Below are positions 28,188-37,131 of a stretch of 64,000 nucleotides of DNA, piece after piece. The stretch spans positions 248,001 to 312,000 of the forward strand of contig CAWBYY010000002.1 in assembly GCA_963793095.1 (NCBI GenBank), read 5' to 3'. Origin of the DNA: CAVWDI01 sp963793095 (GTDB lineage: Bacteria > Chloroflexota > Anaerolineae > Anaerolineales > UBA4823). Position 1 is the first letter of the stretch. The number at the start of each line of letters is the position of its first letter. Under the pieces are notes generated by a model. It did no database searches and had not been told where the DNA came from. It saw only the letters and a list, made by a program, of their open reading frames with translations. The translations under genes and the position numbers were made by a program.

Positions 28188-29120
28188 ATGAATCAGAATC
28201 AAGAACTTAATTATCAAAGGTATCTTGCCGCCAAAAAAAGCGTTGACGACCGGGCTCTCAACCGCCGGGTGTGGGATAGTTTGAGGAATGTACTGCGCGC
28301 AAGATTTTCTGATGGACCCGTAAGGGTGTTGGAAGTTGGCGCTGGAATCGGCACAATGATAGAGCGTGTCCTAGAGTGTAGATTGTTAATTGATGCTCAC
28401 TATTCCGCTTTGGATCTTCGACCGGAAAATTTTGATTATGCTGTTAATTATCTTCATCAATGGGCGATCCGGAGTGGAGTTCATTTTGAATTCCAGGCAG
28501 ATAACCAGTTTTTGATCCGGTCGCATGGAGCGGAGATCAGGATTGAGTTTGCGACCGAGGATATGTTCGATTTTTTCCAGAATAGACAAGCTGCTTCAAA
28601 TTGGGACCTGGTCATCGCCAGCGCATTTCTGGATCTGGTCGATATTTCAGAGGCGCTGCCAGTTATTCTTGATGCCTTATCTCCGCGGGGTTTGTTTTAC
28701 TTTTGCCTGAATTTTGACGGGTTGACGGTATTTGAGCCTGCAACAGATCCCAAGTTGGATGACCTTATCATAAGTATGTACCACCACACTATGGATAAAC
28801 GGCTTGTAGCCGGTTTGCCTTCCGGAGACAGCCGAACAGGCCGGCATCTCTTCAGTGCGCTGAACGGGCTTGGAGCCGTAGTATTAAGCGCAGGTGCATC
28901 CGACTGGATTGTTTTCCCCGAAAAAGACGGTTACCAGGTTGATGAAGCCTACTTTCTGCACTTTATCTTAAATACCATCAAGAACAGCCTCACAGACTGT
29001 CCGGAATTGGAGAAAGGTGTATTGGATCGGTGGATCGAAAGGAGACGAAGGCAGGTCGAGCGCGCTGAACTGGTTTACATCGCCCACCAACTCGATATCC
29101 TGGGCGCAAAGGGATTTTGA
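28188..29120 (+). CDS. Class I SAM-dependent methyltransferase-like protein
   Basis: 310 residues. The SAM-binding motif I is VLEVGAGIGTM near residue 47, followed by ALDLRPENFDYA. A WDLVIASAFLDLVD segment and LSPRGLFYFCLNF match motifs II and III. The C-terminal 100 residues (charged, RWIERRRRQVERAEL) are not typical. Last gene of the co-directional run; the next 300 bases hold only a pseudogene remnant. The acceptor is unknown. Confidence 0.8.
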   Translation: MNQNQELNYQRYLAAKKSVDDRALNRRVWDSLRNVLRARFSDGPVRVLEVGAGIGTMIERVLECRLLIDAHYSALDLRPENFDYAVNYLHQWAIRSGVHFEFQADNQFLIRSHGAEIRIEFATEDMFDFFQNRQAASNWDLVIASAFLDLVDISEALPVILDALSPRGLFYFCLNFDGLTVFEPATDPKLDDLIISMYHHTMDKRLVAGLPSGDSRTGRHLFSALNGLGAVVLSAGASDWIVFPEKDGYQVDEAYFLHFILNTIKNSLTDCPELEKGVLDRWIERRRRQVERAELVYIAHQLDILGAKGF

Positions 29121-29144
29121 CTAACTCATAGATCTAATTAGGAG

Positions 29145-29245
29145 AAATTCCCCCCATCTCGTCTAGTAATGACGAGGCATTTCTCAGATCAGAGGTTTCA
29201 AATCCTTCTGTGAACCAGCCGTAAATCCCACAAATTTGTTGATTA
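29145..29245 (-). pseudogene. Short remnant of a TPR regulator tail
   Basis: A minus-strand reading gives IYGWFTEGFETSDL and then SSLLDEM. This is nearly the same as the tail IYNWFTEGFNTPDLIEARAL at 19052-19930. There is no start codon and little else around it. It is a second, more decayed copy of the same kind of C-terminus. Confidence 0.65.
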
Positions 29246-29439
29246 TCTGATCTTGAATTGATGGATAAAGGGGAATTTCGTTTACCTTTGGTCCAGATTA
29301 GGAGAGCATTATGATCTGTTTAAAGTTCTCTTTTTTGACATTTTTTTACTTTCCCATTTGGTAAAATTTTTGCGCATAATAACCAAGAAATGCAAACAAC
29401 CGTTCTTGGAATTTCATCAAATGAGAAATCAACCCGATA

Positions 29440-31328
29440 ATGAGTATTAATGCTCTAACCCGAAAGAATAAGACTCCTTCAGCGCACATGATCTCGCAGA
29501 TCTTCGCAGCGCTTATTGGAGGCACCCTTATTTTCATCTCGCTTTCCGGAGCGTTTACTTTCGCATTTAATCTCTATTACTCTGGCAGGATTTACCCGGG
29601 CGTTTCTGTAGCCGGAAACGATCTCTCCGGTTTGACGGTAGACCAGGCGGCTTTGCTGCTTTCGCAGCAGATAGTCTACCCGTTGAATGGCAGGATTGTC
29701 TTTCAGGAAGGGGGAAGCAATTGGGCTGCCGCGCCGCATGAACTTGGGCTTGTATTCGATGCCCAGTCCAGCGCCCAGGCTGCATATGAAACCGGTCGCA
29801 ATGGTGGTCCGCTCGCGCGTTTTTGAATCCGGTCAGAGCCGTGCGGTCTGGGATTAATCTGGCGCCGCTGATGCTCTATGACGAGAGGGTCGCCTATGAG
29901 TATGTGAGAAATATCGCCAGTCAAGTAGAAGTGCCCGTTATCGAAGCCAACTTGGAAATTAACGGTGCGGAGGTGGTTGAAAAACCAGGTCAGGTTGGGC
30001 GCCGGGTGGATATTAACGCGACAGTAGCAAAAATGGATGAACCGCTGAATATGATGACAGACGGGATTGTCCCGCTGGTGGTCGAGGATGTCCAACCCGA
30101 GATAAAAGATGTCAGCGGGGAAGCCCAGCTTGCCCGCCAGATCCTCAGCCAGCCAATCCTGTTCAACCTGTCGGATGCTGAAGAAGGAGACCCGGGACCG
30201 TGGCGGATCGAACCCGAGCAGGTTGGCAGGATGCTGCTGGTTGAGCGGATCGCTGCTCCGGATGGTGCGAAGTACCGGGTTGGATTTGACCAGAAAGCGC
30301 TCAATACTTATTTGGGCGCCCTGGGGCCTGATGTCGCCCGAGATCCGCAGGATGCCCGCTTTATTTTTAATGATGACACCCGTCTGCTTGAAGTCATCCA
30401 GCCTGCAGTTACCGGACGGGTGCTTGATGTCCACGCGACCATTCAGGAAGTGGTTGGGCAGGTTCCGGTTGGTAACCATAACATCCCTCTGAAGATAAGT
30501 TATGTTGACCCTGCAATTACTGACGAGACAACCGGCGAACAGCTCGGAATTACTGAATTGGTGAGCTCGCACACAACCTATTTCCGCGGTTCAATAACTG
30601 AAAGGCTGAATAATATTGAGGTAGCAGCGGCCAATTTTCATGGTTTGCTGGTGCCTCCGGGCGAAACTTTTTCGATGGCGAGCGTGATGGGAAATGTAAG
30701 CCTGGACAGCGGGTACGAAGAAGCCTGGATTATATTTGGCGGGCGCACGATAAAAGGGGTTGGCGGGGGAGTCTGCCAGGTCAGCACAACTCTTTTCCGA
30801 ACCGTCTTTTTGGGTGGGTATCCGATCGTGGAGAGGTATCCGCATGCTTACCGGGTGGGATACTACGAGCAGACCGTAAACGGCGTTGATGAGAACCTAG
30901 CCGGCCTGGATGCGACTGTGTTTGTACCGATGGTGGATTTTAAATTTCAAAACGACACCCCGTACTTTATCTTGATGGAGACCTACTTAAATCCCGGAGC
31001 GCGTTCATTAACCTGGAAGTTTTATTCGACTTCCGATGGGCGGGAAGTTGAATGGGAAACCAGCGGCCCCACCAATGTTGTTGAGCCTCCGGAACCCAAA
31101 TTTGAGGAGAATCCAGAATTGGCCCAGGGCGAGATCAGGCAGGTGGATTGGGCGGCTGAAGGCGCGGATGTGACCGTGACCCGCAGAGTAATTCGCAACA
31201 ACGTCGTTATATATGAAGATGTATTCACCACCCATTACCAGCCCTGGCGGGATGTGTACCAGTTCGGCCCTGGGACCGAATTAAAGAACTCAAAATTTTT
31301 CTGGAAGAAAAAACCCGGGACAGGTTGA
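29440..31328 (+). CDS. VanW family protein, interrupted by one frameshift
   Basis: About 629 residues when repaired. The N-terminus has one membrane segment and a peptidoglycan-binding-type repeat (YPGVSVAGNDLSGLTVDQAA). The VanW domain includes GVGGGVCQVSTTLFR, and a G5-like C-terminal domain follows. The first frame ends at TGA 29824-29826. The second frame is open from 29823 and fits if one T is added to TTTTT at 29820-29824 (LARFLNPVRAVRSG). The protein is likely anchored outside the membrane, near the cell wall. A sequencing error or slippage at the T-run is more likely than loss of function. Confidence 0.87.
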
Positions 31329-31429
31329 AATTCAGCTTGTTATTGAAGCAATTAATCAATCAGGGCCAGGCTACCTGCTTTTGATTGTATAATAAATCAG
31401 GTTGTATATTAAATTTCTGGGAGAGAAAA

Positions 31430-31645
31430 ATGGTCAGTCAGGAATTGATCGACATCTTAAGATGCCCGAATTGCGTTCGTGAAAAAGACGGACTGCTCGA
31501 TTTTTATAAGGAATCCTGGTTTATCTGCCAGGACTGCAACCGGAAATACCCTGTCAGGGAAGATATCCCCGTAATGCTGATTGACGAGGGGGATAAATGG
31601 ATCGAAACACCGGTTGAAGATTTACCAATTCCACCGCCTGATTGA
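31430..31645 (+). CDS. Trm112 family protein (UPF0434)
   Basis: 71 residues from ATG 31430, set by a GGGAGAG site; an upstream start at 31385 is not favoured. It has a zinc-ribbon arrangement: RCPNC near residue 10 and ICQDCNRKYPV near residue 35, then DIPVMLIDE, the usual Trm112/YcaR ending. Such proteins act as activating partners of methyltransferases or in lipid A kinase operons. No obvious partner is adjacent. Confidence 0.88.
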   Translation: MVSQELIDILRCPNCVREKDGLLDFYKESWFICQDCNRKYPVREDIPVMLIDEGDKWIETPVEDLPIPPPD

Positions 31646-31732
31646 ATTCCAGGAACTCTGAGTACACAATTTTTTCCCGAAGGGTGCGGTCATAAGGTCA
31701 ATAAACCGCGCTCAAGCTTTCCACACCCATAA

Positions 31733-32218
31733 TCAGCAGAACAAAATCATCACAATCCCGAATCCGAAACGGGCAGCATAGAGTAAACCCCAGCCGGTTG
31801 CCAGACCACGCACCGCCAGCCAGGCTTTGCGCAGGTTTTTTTTACGCAAAAATTCCATCAGTAGCACCGATAGCGGGGCAGCCACCAGGCCGCCCAGCGG
31901 CGGGAAGAAGATGGTGCCGGTTGCAAACGCAAGCAGGGCAACCTCGATCGAAAGCCATGTTGCGCCTCCCTGATACATGCCGTAGCCTGCCAGAAGGTTA
32001 TCCACCAGCATCCCGGCGACCAGCAGCTCTGTAATCAGGATAAACAGGGTGATACCCAGGGTTCCGAATCCGGTTATCAAGCCGTATCCAAGCGCTGCCA
32101 GCCAGATGATCAATAAACCCGGGAAAAATGGGACCAACGTGCCAAATAGACTGACCAGAATCACAACCTGGACGAGCGCCAGCAGGGTTTTTTCAAGCCA
32201 GATAGGAGAATCAATCAC
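31733..32218 (-). CDS. DUF456 family membrane protein
   Basis: 161 residues with four to five hydrophobic segments. The glycine-rich FFPPLGGLVAAPLSVLLMEFL and the LVPFFPGLLIIWLAALGYG start match DUF456. Its ATG overlaps the serS stop by 4 bases, so it is translated from the serS transcript and falls under the same T-box control. Function is unknown. Confidence 0.85.
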   Translation of the reverse strand: MIDSPIWLEKTLLALVQVVILVSLFGTLVPFFPGLLIIWLAALGYGLITGFGTLGITLFILITELLVAGMLVDNLLAGYGMYQGGATWLSIEVALLAFATGTIFFPPLGGLVAAPLSVLLMEFLRKKNLRKAWLAVRGLATGWGLLYAARFGFGIVMILFC

Positions 32219-33489
32219 TCCGGGCGGATGACCTCAATCCCTCCCATCCAATCCCGCAAAACCTCAGGCACCAGGATCGATCCATCTGCCTGCTGGAAGT
32301 TTTCCAGCACTGCGATAACGGTGCGAGGCAGCCCCAGGCCGGAGCCATTCAGCGTGTGCACGAATTCAGTCCGTCCGCTGCCTTCAGGTTTATAACGAAT
32401 AGCGGACCGGCGGGCCTGGAAATCGGTCACATTTGAGACCGAGGAAACCTCCAGCCATTCCCCGCAGCCCGACGCCCAGACCTCAATATCGTAGGTGATG
32501 GAGGAACCGAAGCCCAAATCGCCTGTGCACAGCATCCCCTTGCGGTAGCGCAGGCCTAGTTCCTGGCAGGTCTGTTCTGCATCAGAGACCATTTTCTCGA
32601 GCATGGCGTTTGATTCTTCCGGCCTGGAGTAAATATACATCTCGACTTTATCGAACTGGTGGCCGCGTTTAATGCCGCGCACGTCCCTGCCGGCGCTCAT
32701 CTTCTCGCGCCGGAAACAGGGCGTGTAGGCAGTGTAGTATAGAGGCAGGCTGGCCTCATCCAGGATCTCATCCATATGAATGCCGGTGAGCGGGACTTCA
32801 GCGGTTGGCACCATCCACAGATCCTCTTCGTGGTCTTTGTACAGGTTTTCAGCGAACTTGGGAAGCTGGCCGGCGCCAAAGAGCGTTTCACTCCGGACCA
32901 TAAATGGGGGGTACTTTTCGGTGTACCCCTGGCGGGTGTGCAGATCCAGCATCCAGGAGATTAACGCCCGCTGCAGCCGAGCGCCGGCTCCGCTCATGAC
33001 GTAAAAGCGGGAACCGGTAATTTTTGCTCCCTGTTCAAAATTGAGGATGCCCAGATCGGTTCCTAACTCCCAGTGCGGTTTGGGTTCAAAATCAAATCTT
33101 TTTTCCTCGCCCACGGGATCCTGAAAGACGTTATCCTCTTCGCTGAGGCCGTAAGGAGTGCGATTATCGGGAATATTTGGAATTGCTGACATCACTCTGT
33201 CCAAATCTCCCTGAACTTCTCTCAGGGTGCTGTCTATCTCGCTTATGCGTTCAGCGACCTTCCGCATCGCTGCGATTTTTGCCTCTCGCTCATCCCTGTC
33301 CTTTGTCTTGGGAATTTCCTTGTTGACGAGGTTTCGTTCTGCTTTTAGCGCTTCAGTTTCCTGGATCAAAACCCGGCGCTGGCTGTCCAGTTCAATCACC
33401 TTATCGACCGGAGAGGGATCATCGCCCCGGTCCTTCAAAGCTTTCCGGACGATATTGGGTTGTTCACGAAAAAGTTTTATGTCTAACAT
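32215..33489 (-). CDS. serS: Serine--tRNA ligase
   Basis: 424 residues, standard length. An N-terminal coiled-coil arm (residues about 30-110) binds the long arm of tRNA-Ser. Class II motifs follow: FRREKMSAGRDVRGIKRGHQ and, near the end, LPRTVIAVLENFQ. It charges tRNA with serine in the cytoplasm. GGAGGTG stands just before the ATG. A T-box leader precedes it, and lysS lies upstream on the same strand. Confidence 0.97.
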   Translation of the reverse strand: MLDIKLFREQPNIVRKALKDRGDDPSPVDKVIELDSQRRVLIQETEALKAERNLVNKEIPKTKDRDEREAKIAAMRKVAERISEIDSTLREVQGDLDRVMSAIPNIPDNRTPYGLSEEDNVFQDPVGEEKRFDFEPKPHWELGTDLGILNFEQGAKITGSRFYVMSGAGARLQRALISWMLDLHTRQGYTEKYPPFMVRSETLFGAGQLPKFAENLYKDHEEDLWMVPTAEVPLTGIHMDEILDEASLPLYYTAYTPCFRREKMSAGRDVRGIKRGHQFDKVEMYIYSRPEESNAMLEKMVSDAEQTCQELGLRYRKGMLCTGDLGFGSSITYDIEVWASGCGEWLEVSSVSNVTDFQARRSAIRYKPEGSGRTEFVHTLNGSGLGLPRTVIAVLENFQQADGSILVPEVLRDWMGGIEVIRPE

Positions 33490-33552
33490 CGCTACACCTC
33501 CAGTCTATCCATGTAATTATTTCCTGGTTCAGCATGGATTGTTCAATTCCGT

Positions 33553-33815
33553 AAAATACAACAACGCCCCGCTCGCAGGACGAGGGGGCGTACGTGGTGC
33601 CACCTGCTTTCGCCAGGGTGTCTTCTGGCCTCTTGCTCGCTCTAACGGGCGATCCCGGACCCCTTACGCTGGGTACAGCTCTGCGGGGCCAGCTGGCTTC
33701 TTTATGAAGCTGGCGGAGGGGATTTCTCCTTCAGTGCCTGCAGCCTTGCACCAGCCGGCTGCTCTCTGCAAAGCCCCTGAGGTTACTGGTCTCCGCGCGG
33801 GCATTAAATCTTATT
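33553..33815 (-). promoter_or_regulatory. T-box riboswitch leader of serS
   Basis: Read on the minus strand, the T-box sequence GCAGGTGGCACCACG is at 33607-33593. It is followed by a terminator stem (33590-33565, CGCCCC/GGGGCG) and the T-rich TTGTTGTATTTT. Upstream are an AGTA bulge element (GACCAGTAACC) and an AGAGAG element (GCAGAGAGCAGCC), as in Stem I. The specifier loop strand reads GAAATCCCC, in which UCC is a serine codon. Uncharged tRNA-Ser would stabilise the antiterminator and let serS be transcribed. The specifier call is by eye and less certain than the T-box itself. Confidence 0.88.
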
Positions 33816-33824
33816 ATTTCAGGG

Positions 33825-33852
33825 ATTATACCCAAGGATAGGATAACGTCAA
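33825..33852 (-). promoter_or_regulatory. Promoter of the serS T-box transcript
   Basis: On the minus strand, TTGACG (33852-33847) and a perfect TATAAT (33830-33825) are 16 bases apart. They sit immediately upstream of the T-box leader and overlap the end of lysS. Confidence 0.7.
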
Positions 33853-35393
33853 GAAGTTTCAGTTTGCTGTGAAAAATCAGTTTTGCTGCGCAGGTGAGGA
33901 AAGAGGATCACCTCGCGTATATTAGGTGTATCTGTCAACAGCATTGTGAGCCGGTCGACTCCCATACCAAAGCCACCGTTTGGCGGCATTCCATAACGCA
34001 TTGCACGCAGGTAATCCTCATCCATCGGGTGGCGTTCTTCGTCATCGGCTCCGTAATCGCGCCCCATCTCGGTAAAACGGGCTTCCTGGTCGAGAGGGTC
34101 ATTCAGCTCGGTGAAAGCGTTGCACAATTCCATGCCCCCGACAAATCCTTCGAACCGTTCCACCACACCCGGATTACCTGGAAGAACTTTAGCCAGAGGC
34201 GAGATGTCGCGCGGGTAATTATAGACAAAGGCAGGCTGGATCAGTCTGGGTTCAAGGTGGTTATTTAATAGCGAATCAATTAACTGTCCACGAGACGCCT
34301 CCGGGTTAGGGTCTAAACCATTCGCTTTCATGGCGTTGTACAGGCTTTTGAAGTCCTGGTGCTGGTCGATGTCAATTTCGGTCTCATCCAGCAGTCCCTG
34401 GCGCAGTTCTATTCGCTTCCAGGGCGGCTTCAGGTTAATCTGATGCCCGTTATAGGTTATGGTTTGTGTTCCAAGAACCTGCCCGGAAACAGTGCTCACC
34501 ATTTGCTCTGTGATTTCCATAACATCGAAAAAATCAGCATAAGCCATATAAAACTCAAGCTGTGTGAATTCGGGATTGTGGGTGCGGTCGACACCTTCAT
34601 TTCGAAAATCGCGCCCAATCTCGTACACCCTTTCTAACCCGCCGACCAGCAGGCGTTTCAAATACAATTCGAAGGAAATCCGAAGGTAGAGATCCTGTTT
34701 CAACTGGTTGTGATGGGTGACAAAAGGACGCGCTGCGGCTCCTCCATAGATGGGCTGCAGTATGGGGGTTTCGACTTCAATAAATCCAAGCGAGTCCAGA
34801 AAATCGCGCAGTGCGCGCACAATTTTTGCCCGGGTCATGAAAATATGGCGAATTTCCGGGTTGACAGCCAGGTCTGCATAGCGCTGCCTGTGTCGGGTTT
34901 CAGGTTCAGCCAGTACTGCATGCCGGACCATTTCGCCATCCACAATTTCATCTTTTGCTGCAGGCAGGGGTGTGATCGCCTTGGCAAGCATATTGAATGA
35001 TTCAACCCGCAGGGAAACCTCACCGGCCCGCGTCCTGAACATTTCACCGCTGGCCTGGATAAAATCTCCCAGGTCAAATCCCTGGGTGAATAATTTTATT
35101 TGATCCTTTTCCATATCGTTTGCGCGTAGGAAAAGTTGAATCCGCCCAGACCCGTCTTCAATGTGAGCGAAAACTATCTTGCCCATTGGCCGGATGGAGC
35201 GGATGCGTCCGACCAGCGTGGCTTCCACCGGGACGGCGCTGTCTTTTTTTTCAACCCCTTCGAAAGCTTTTATCGCTTCCTGGCTGGTATGTGTTCGTTC
35301 AACTCTGTTTGGGTAAGGTTCGATACCCTGTTCGCGCAATCGAGCGACTTTTTCGAGCCGGGAGCGCTCCAAGTCTGATAGGTTTTTCATCAT
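33849..35393 (-). CDS. lysS: Lysine--tRNA ligase (class II)
   Basis: 514 residues. The N-terminal OB anticodon-binding domain has LVGRIRSIRPMGKIVFAHI. The catalytic domain has motif 2 RVYEIGRDFRNEG and motif 3 GFGMGVDRLTMLLTD. This is the class II enzyme, the common bacterial form. An alternative ATG three bases downstream is possible. The upstream gene is greA, with a terminator between them, so lysS likely has its own promoter. Confidence 0.97.
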   Translation of the reverse strand: MMKNLSDLERSRLEKVARLREQGIEPYPNRVERTHTSQEAIKAFEGVEKKDSAVPVEATLVGRIRSIRPMGKIVFAHIEDGSGRIQLFLRANDMEKDQIKLFTQGFDLGDFIQASGEMFRTRAGEVSLRVESFNMLAKAITPLPAAKDEIVDGEMVRHAVLAEPETRHRQRYADLAVNPEIRHIFMTRAKIVRALRDFLDSLGFIEVETPILQPIYGGAAARPFVTHHNQLKQDLYLRISFELYLKRLLVGGLERVYEIGRDFRNEGVDRTHNPEFTQLEFYMAYADFFDVMEITEQMVSTVSGQVLGTQTITYNGHQINLKPPWKRIELRQGLLDETEIDIDQHQDFKSLYNAMKANGLDPNPEASRGQLIDSLLNNHLEPRLIQPAFVYNYPRDISPLAKVLPGNPGVVERFEGFVGGMELCNAFTELNDPLDQEARFTEMGRDYGADDEERHPMDEDYLRAMRYGMPPNGGFGMGVDRLTMLLTDTPNIREVILFPHLRSKTDFSQQTETS

Positions 35394-35479
35394 GCCGCCT
35401 GCCTGTTCAACTGTAGCTTGCTGTATAGAATTTCTGTAAATTGTACCGGAAAATTGATTTGTGCAGAATTAAATAGATA

Positions 35480-35508
35480 GCCCCGCGCAAATTCGCTACA
35501 CGCGGGGC
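35480..35508 (-). terminator. Rho-independent terminator after greA
   Basis: A perfect 8-bp GC stem, GCCCCGCG at 35480-35487 and CGCGGGGC at 35501-35508. On the minus strand it is followed by TATCTATTTAATT. It lies between greA and lysS. Confidence 0.7.
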
Positions 35509-35527
35509 GTCATTTTCTGCCCTTATC

Positions 35528-35989
35528 CTACTCGACCTTAATAATTTTTACCGTGAAAGAACCGCTGGGCGCATCGACGGTAACTTTGTCGCCAGCGCGA
35601 TGATTCAATAGTGCGCGTCCCAAAGGGGATTCGTGGGATATTTTGCCATTCCGCGGGTTCGCCTCAGCCGGACCCACGATAATGTATTCTTCCGGTTGGT
35701 TTCTCCCCTCTTTAATGGTAACCTTCGCTGCAATTTGAACGGTTTCATTGTTACCGGTTTGTTCTATAATCTTGGCGTTTGCCAGTAAAACCTCCAGTTC
35801 CTGAATGCGGCCCTCTATAAAGGCCTGTTCGTTTTTGGCAGCCTCGTACTCGGCGTCCTCGATCAATTCCCCGCCTTCCATTGCTTCGTGCAGACGTTCA
35901 GCGATTTCTTTGCGTTTAGTTGTGCGCAGGTAATCCAATTCGTCCTGCATCTTTTGGTAACCCTCTCGGGTTAGATATGAAGGTGGCAT
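35528..35989 (-). CDS. greA: Transcription elongation factor GreA
   Basis: 153 residues, normal length. The N-terminal coiled coil has LTREGYQKMQDELDYLRTTK and the tip acidic pair in GGELIEDAEYEAAKNEQ, which reaches the RNA polymerase active site to trigger transcript cleavage. The C-terminal FKBP-like domain has SPLGRALLNHRAGDKV. A predicted promoter lies about 135 bases upstream. Confidence 0.97.
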   Translation of the reverse strand: MPPSYLTREGYQKMQDELDYLRTTKRKEIAERLHEAMEGGELIEDAEYEAAKNEQAFIEGRIQELEVLLANAKIIEQTGNNETVQIAAKVTIKEGRNQPEEYIIVGPAEANPRNGKISHESPLGRALLNHRAGDKVTVDAPSGSFTVKIIKVE

Positions 35990-36124
35990 ACACTATACCT
36001 CGAAAAATTTTTCTTCTAATAAAGAAAAACACTCCGGTGGGAGCGGTCATTAAGATTGATCTTTTATTAGAAAACTAAAGCGCCGAATTCGGGTGATTTT
36101 AAACCCTTTCTGCGCCGCGGCGGT

Positions 36125-36153
36125 ATTTTAGCATAATTCGAAGGCTAACGCAA
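36125..36153 (-). promoter_or_regulatory. Predicted promoter of greA
   Basis: On the minus strand, TTGCGT (36153-36148) and TAAAAT (36130-36125) are 17 bases apart. The leader it would produce contains a 10-bp inverted repeat (36014-36023 with 36063-36072). Confidence 0.4.
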
Positions 36154-36172
36154 GCGAAGTGGTTTTATGCAC

Positions 36173-36967
36173 TTAAGCTGAAAACCAACCCCAAAGAGGA
36201 ATCCCACCCATATCCTTCAGATAAGAGGCAACAGCTTGATGCATTTCGGTTTTGCGAGACCAGAACGTACCCAATTGAGATTGATGCGCTTCGATCGCCT
36301 TCTGCCAGGCGGTTAATTCGCTCTGGCTAATTCTGTGAACGGTTTTTCTCCAGCCTGAGTCTGTCAAATTGTTCAGTTCCTTCATAGACTTCTGGACATA
36401 TGGGAAATCAGCATAGTACAGCAGCGGCAGCCCTAAACTTTCTGCAGCGCAACGGGTCACTTGATGATCCACATGATTTCCGAGCCCTAGTGGGCATACT
36501 AACTGGACCACTTCAGATAAATTTTGATCTAATAAGTATTTTTCTTTAAGTATGAACAGAATGCTGTCTGCTATCTGGTCTATCAACTGACATTCTTCCT
36601 GGTTTAGAGTTCCAAATAGCGAGGATTCATCGGGATAAAGATGACCTGTTGCAGATAATTTTGACCCAGGAAAATCTCCCGAAGCGGTCCGGTATATTGC
36701 ATCCGGGTATTCGAAATGATGCCATCCCGCCCCCAGAATCTGGCAGGAATGGATATCTTCATTTCTGCGGAATTTTGTTGGTTTCTCTTCAAGGCCCCAG
36801 CGTCTGAGGATTGATAGCGCGAATGGTGATAACATTCCTTCTGGAGGGTTTCCGGCAAAAACCGTCCAGATGCTTACTTTTAGATTTGTTTGGTTTTGCC
36901 CCCATATCAATCCGCCGCAGGAGTACGCGGCATCATCAAAGTGCGGTGAAAGGTATATCCAGTTCAT
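36173..36967 (-). CDS. PIG-L family deacetylase (second, diverged copy)
   Basis: 264 residues. The zinc motif is SPHFDDAAYSCGG at residues 7-19, with His-Phe-Asp-Asp in place of the usual His-Pro-Asp-Asp. A second His motif is GLGNHVDHQVT. A deacetylase on an N-acetyl sugar is the general family role. It is much diverged from the copy at 16895-17794. It is a single gene, divergent from the Thr/Pro-rich protein gene. Confidence 0.85.
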   Translation of the reverse strand: MNWIYLSPHFDDAAYSCGGLIWGQNQTNLKVSIWTVFAGNPPEGMLSPFALSILRRWGLEEKPTKFRRNEDIHSCQILGAGWHHFEYPDAIYRTASGDFPGSKLSATGHLYPDESSLFGTLNQEECQLIDQIADSILFILKEKYLLDQNLSEVVQLVCPLGLGNHVDHQVTRCAAESLGLPLLYYADFPYVQKSMKELNNLTDSGWRKTVHRISQSELTAWQKAIEAHQSQLGTFWSRKTEMHQAVASYLKDMGGIPLWGWFSA

Positions 36968-37131
36968 TATTGGAATCCAGAAAAGCAGGTATTTAATATT
37001 TCTATTTTAATTCATTCCTGTCCCGCCAAACAGCGGTTTTTTCCAGCAGGAGCACATATTTATTCAGGACCAAGACCGCCGCTTGTCATGTTATAGGGCT
37101 GGTGTTATCATCAAAGCATTGGGTATGGTTC

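Noticed and set aside
29336..29368. TTGACA followed by TAAAAT as a vanW promoter
   Set aside because: The spacer is 21 bases, too long for a normal sigma-70 promoter, and no better pair was found.
29824..29826. TGA in vanW as a possible Sec codon
   Set aside because: Downstream vanW is in another frame and joins at the T-run, so a frameshift explains it.
33227..33841. A 204-codon plus-strand frame
   Set aside because: It runs antisense through serS and its T-box leader. The T-box explains the sequence, and the protein has no recognisable features.
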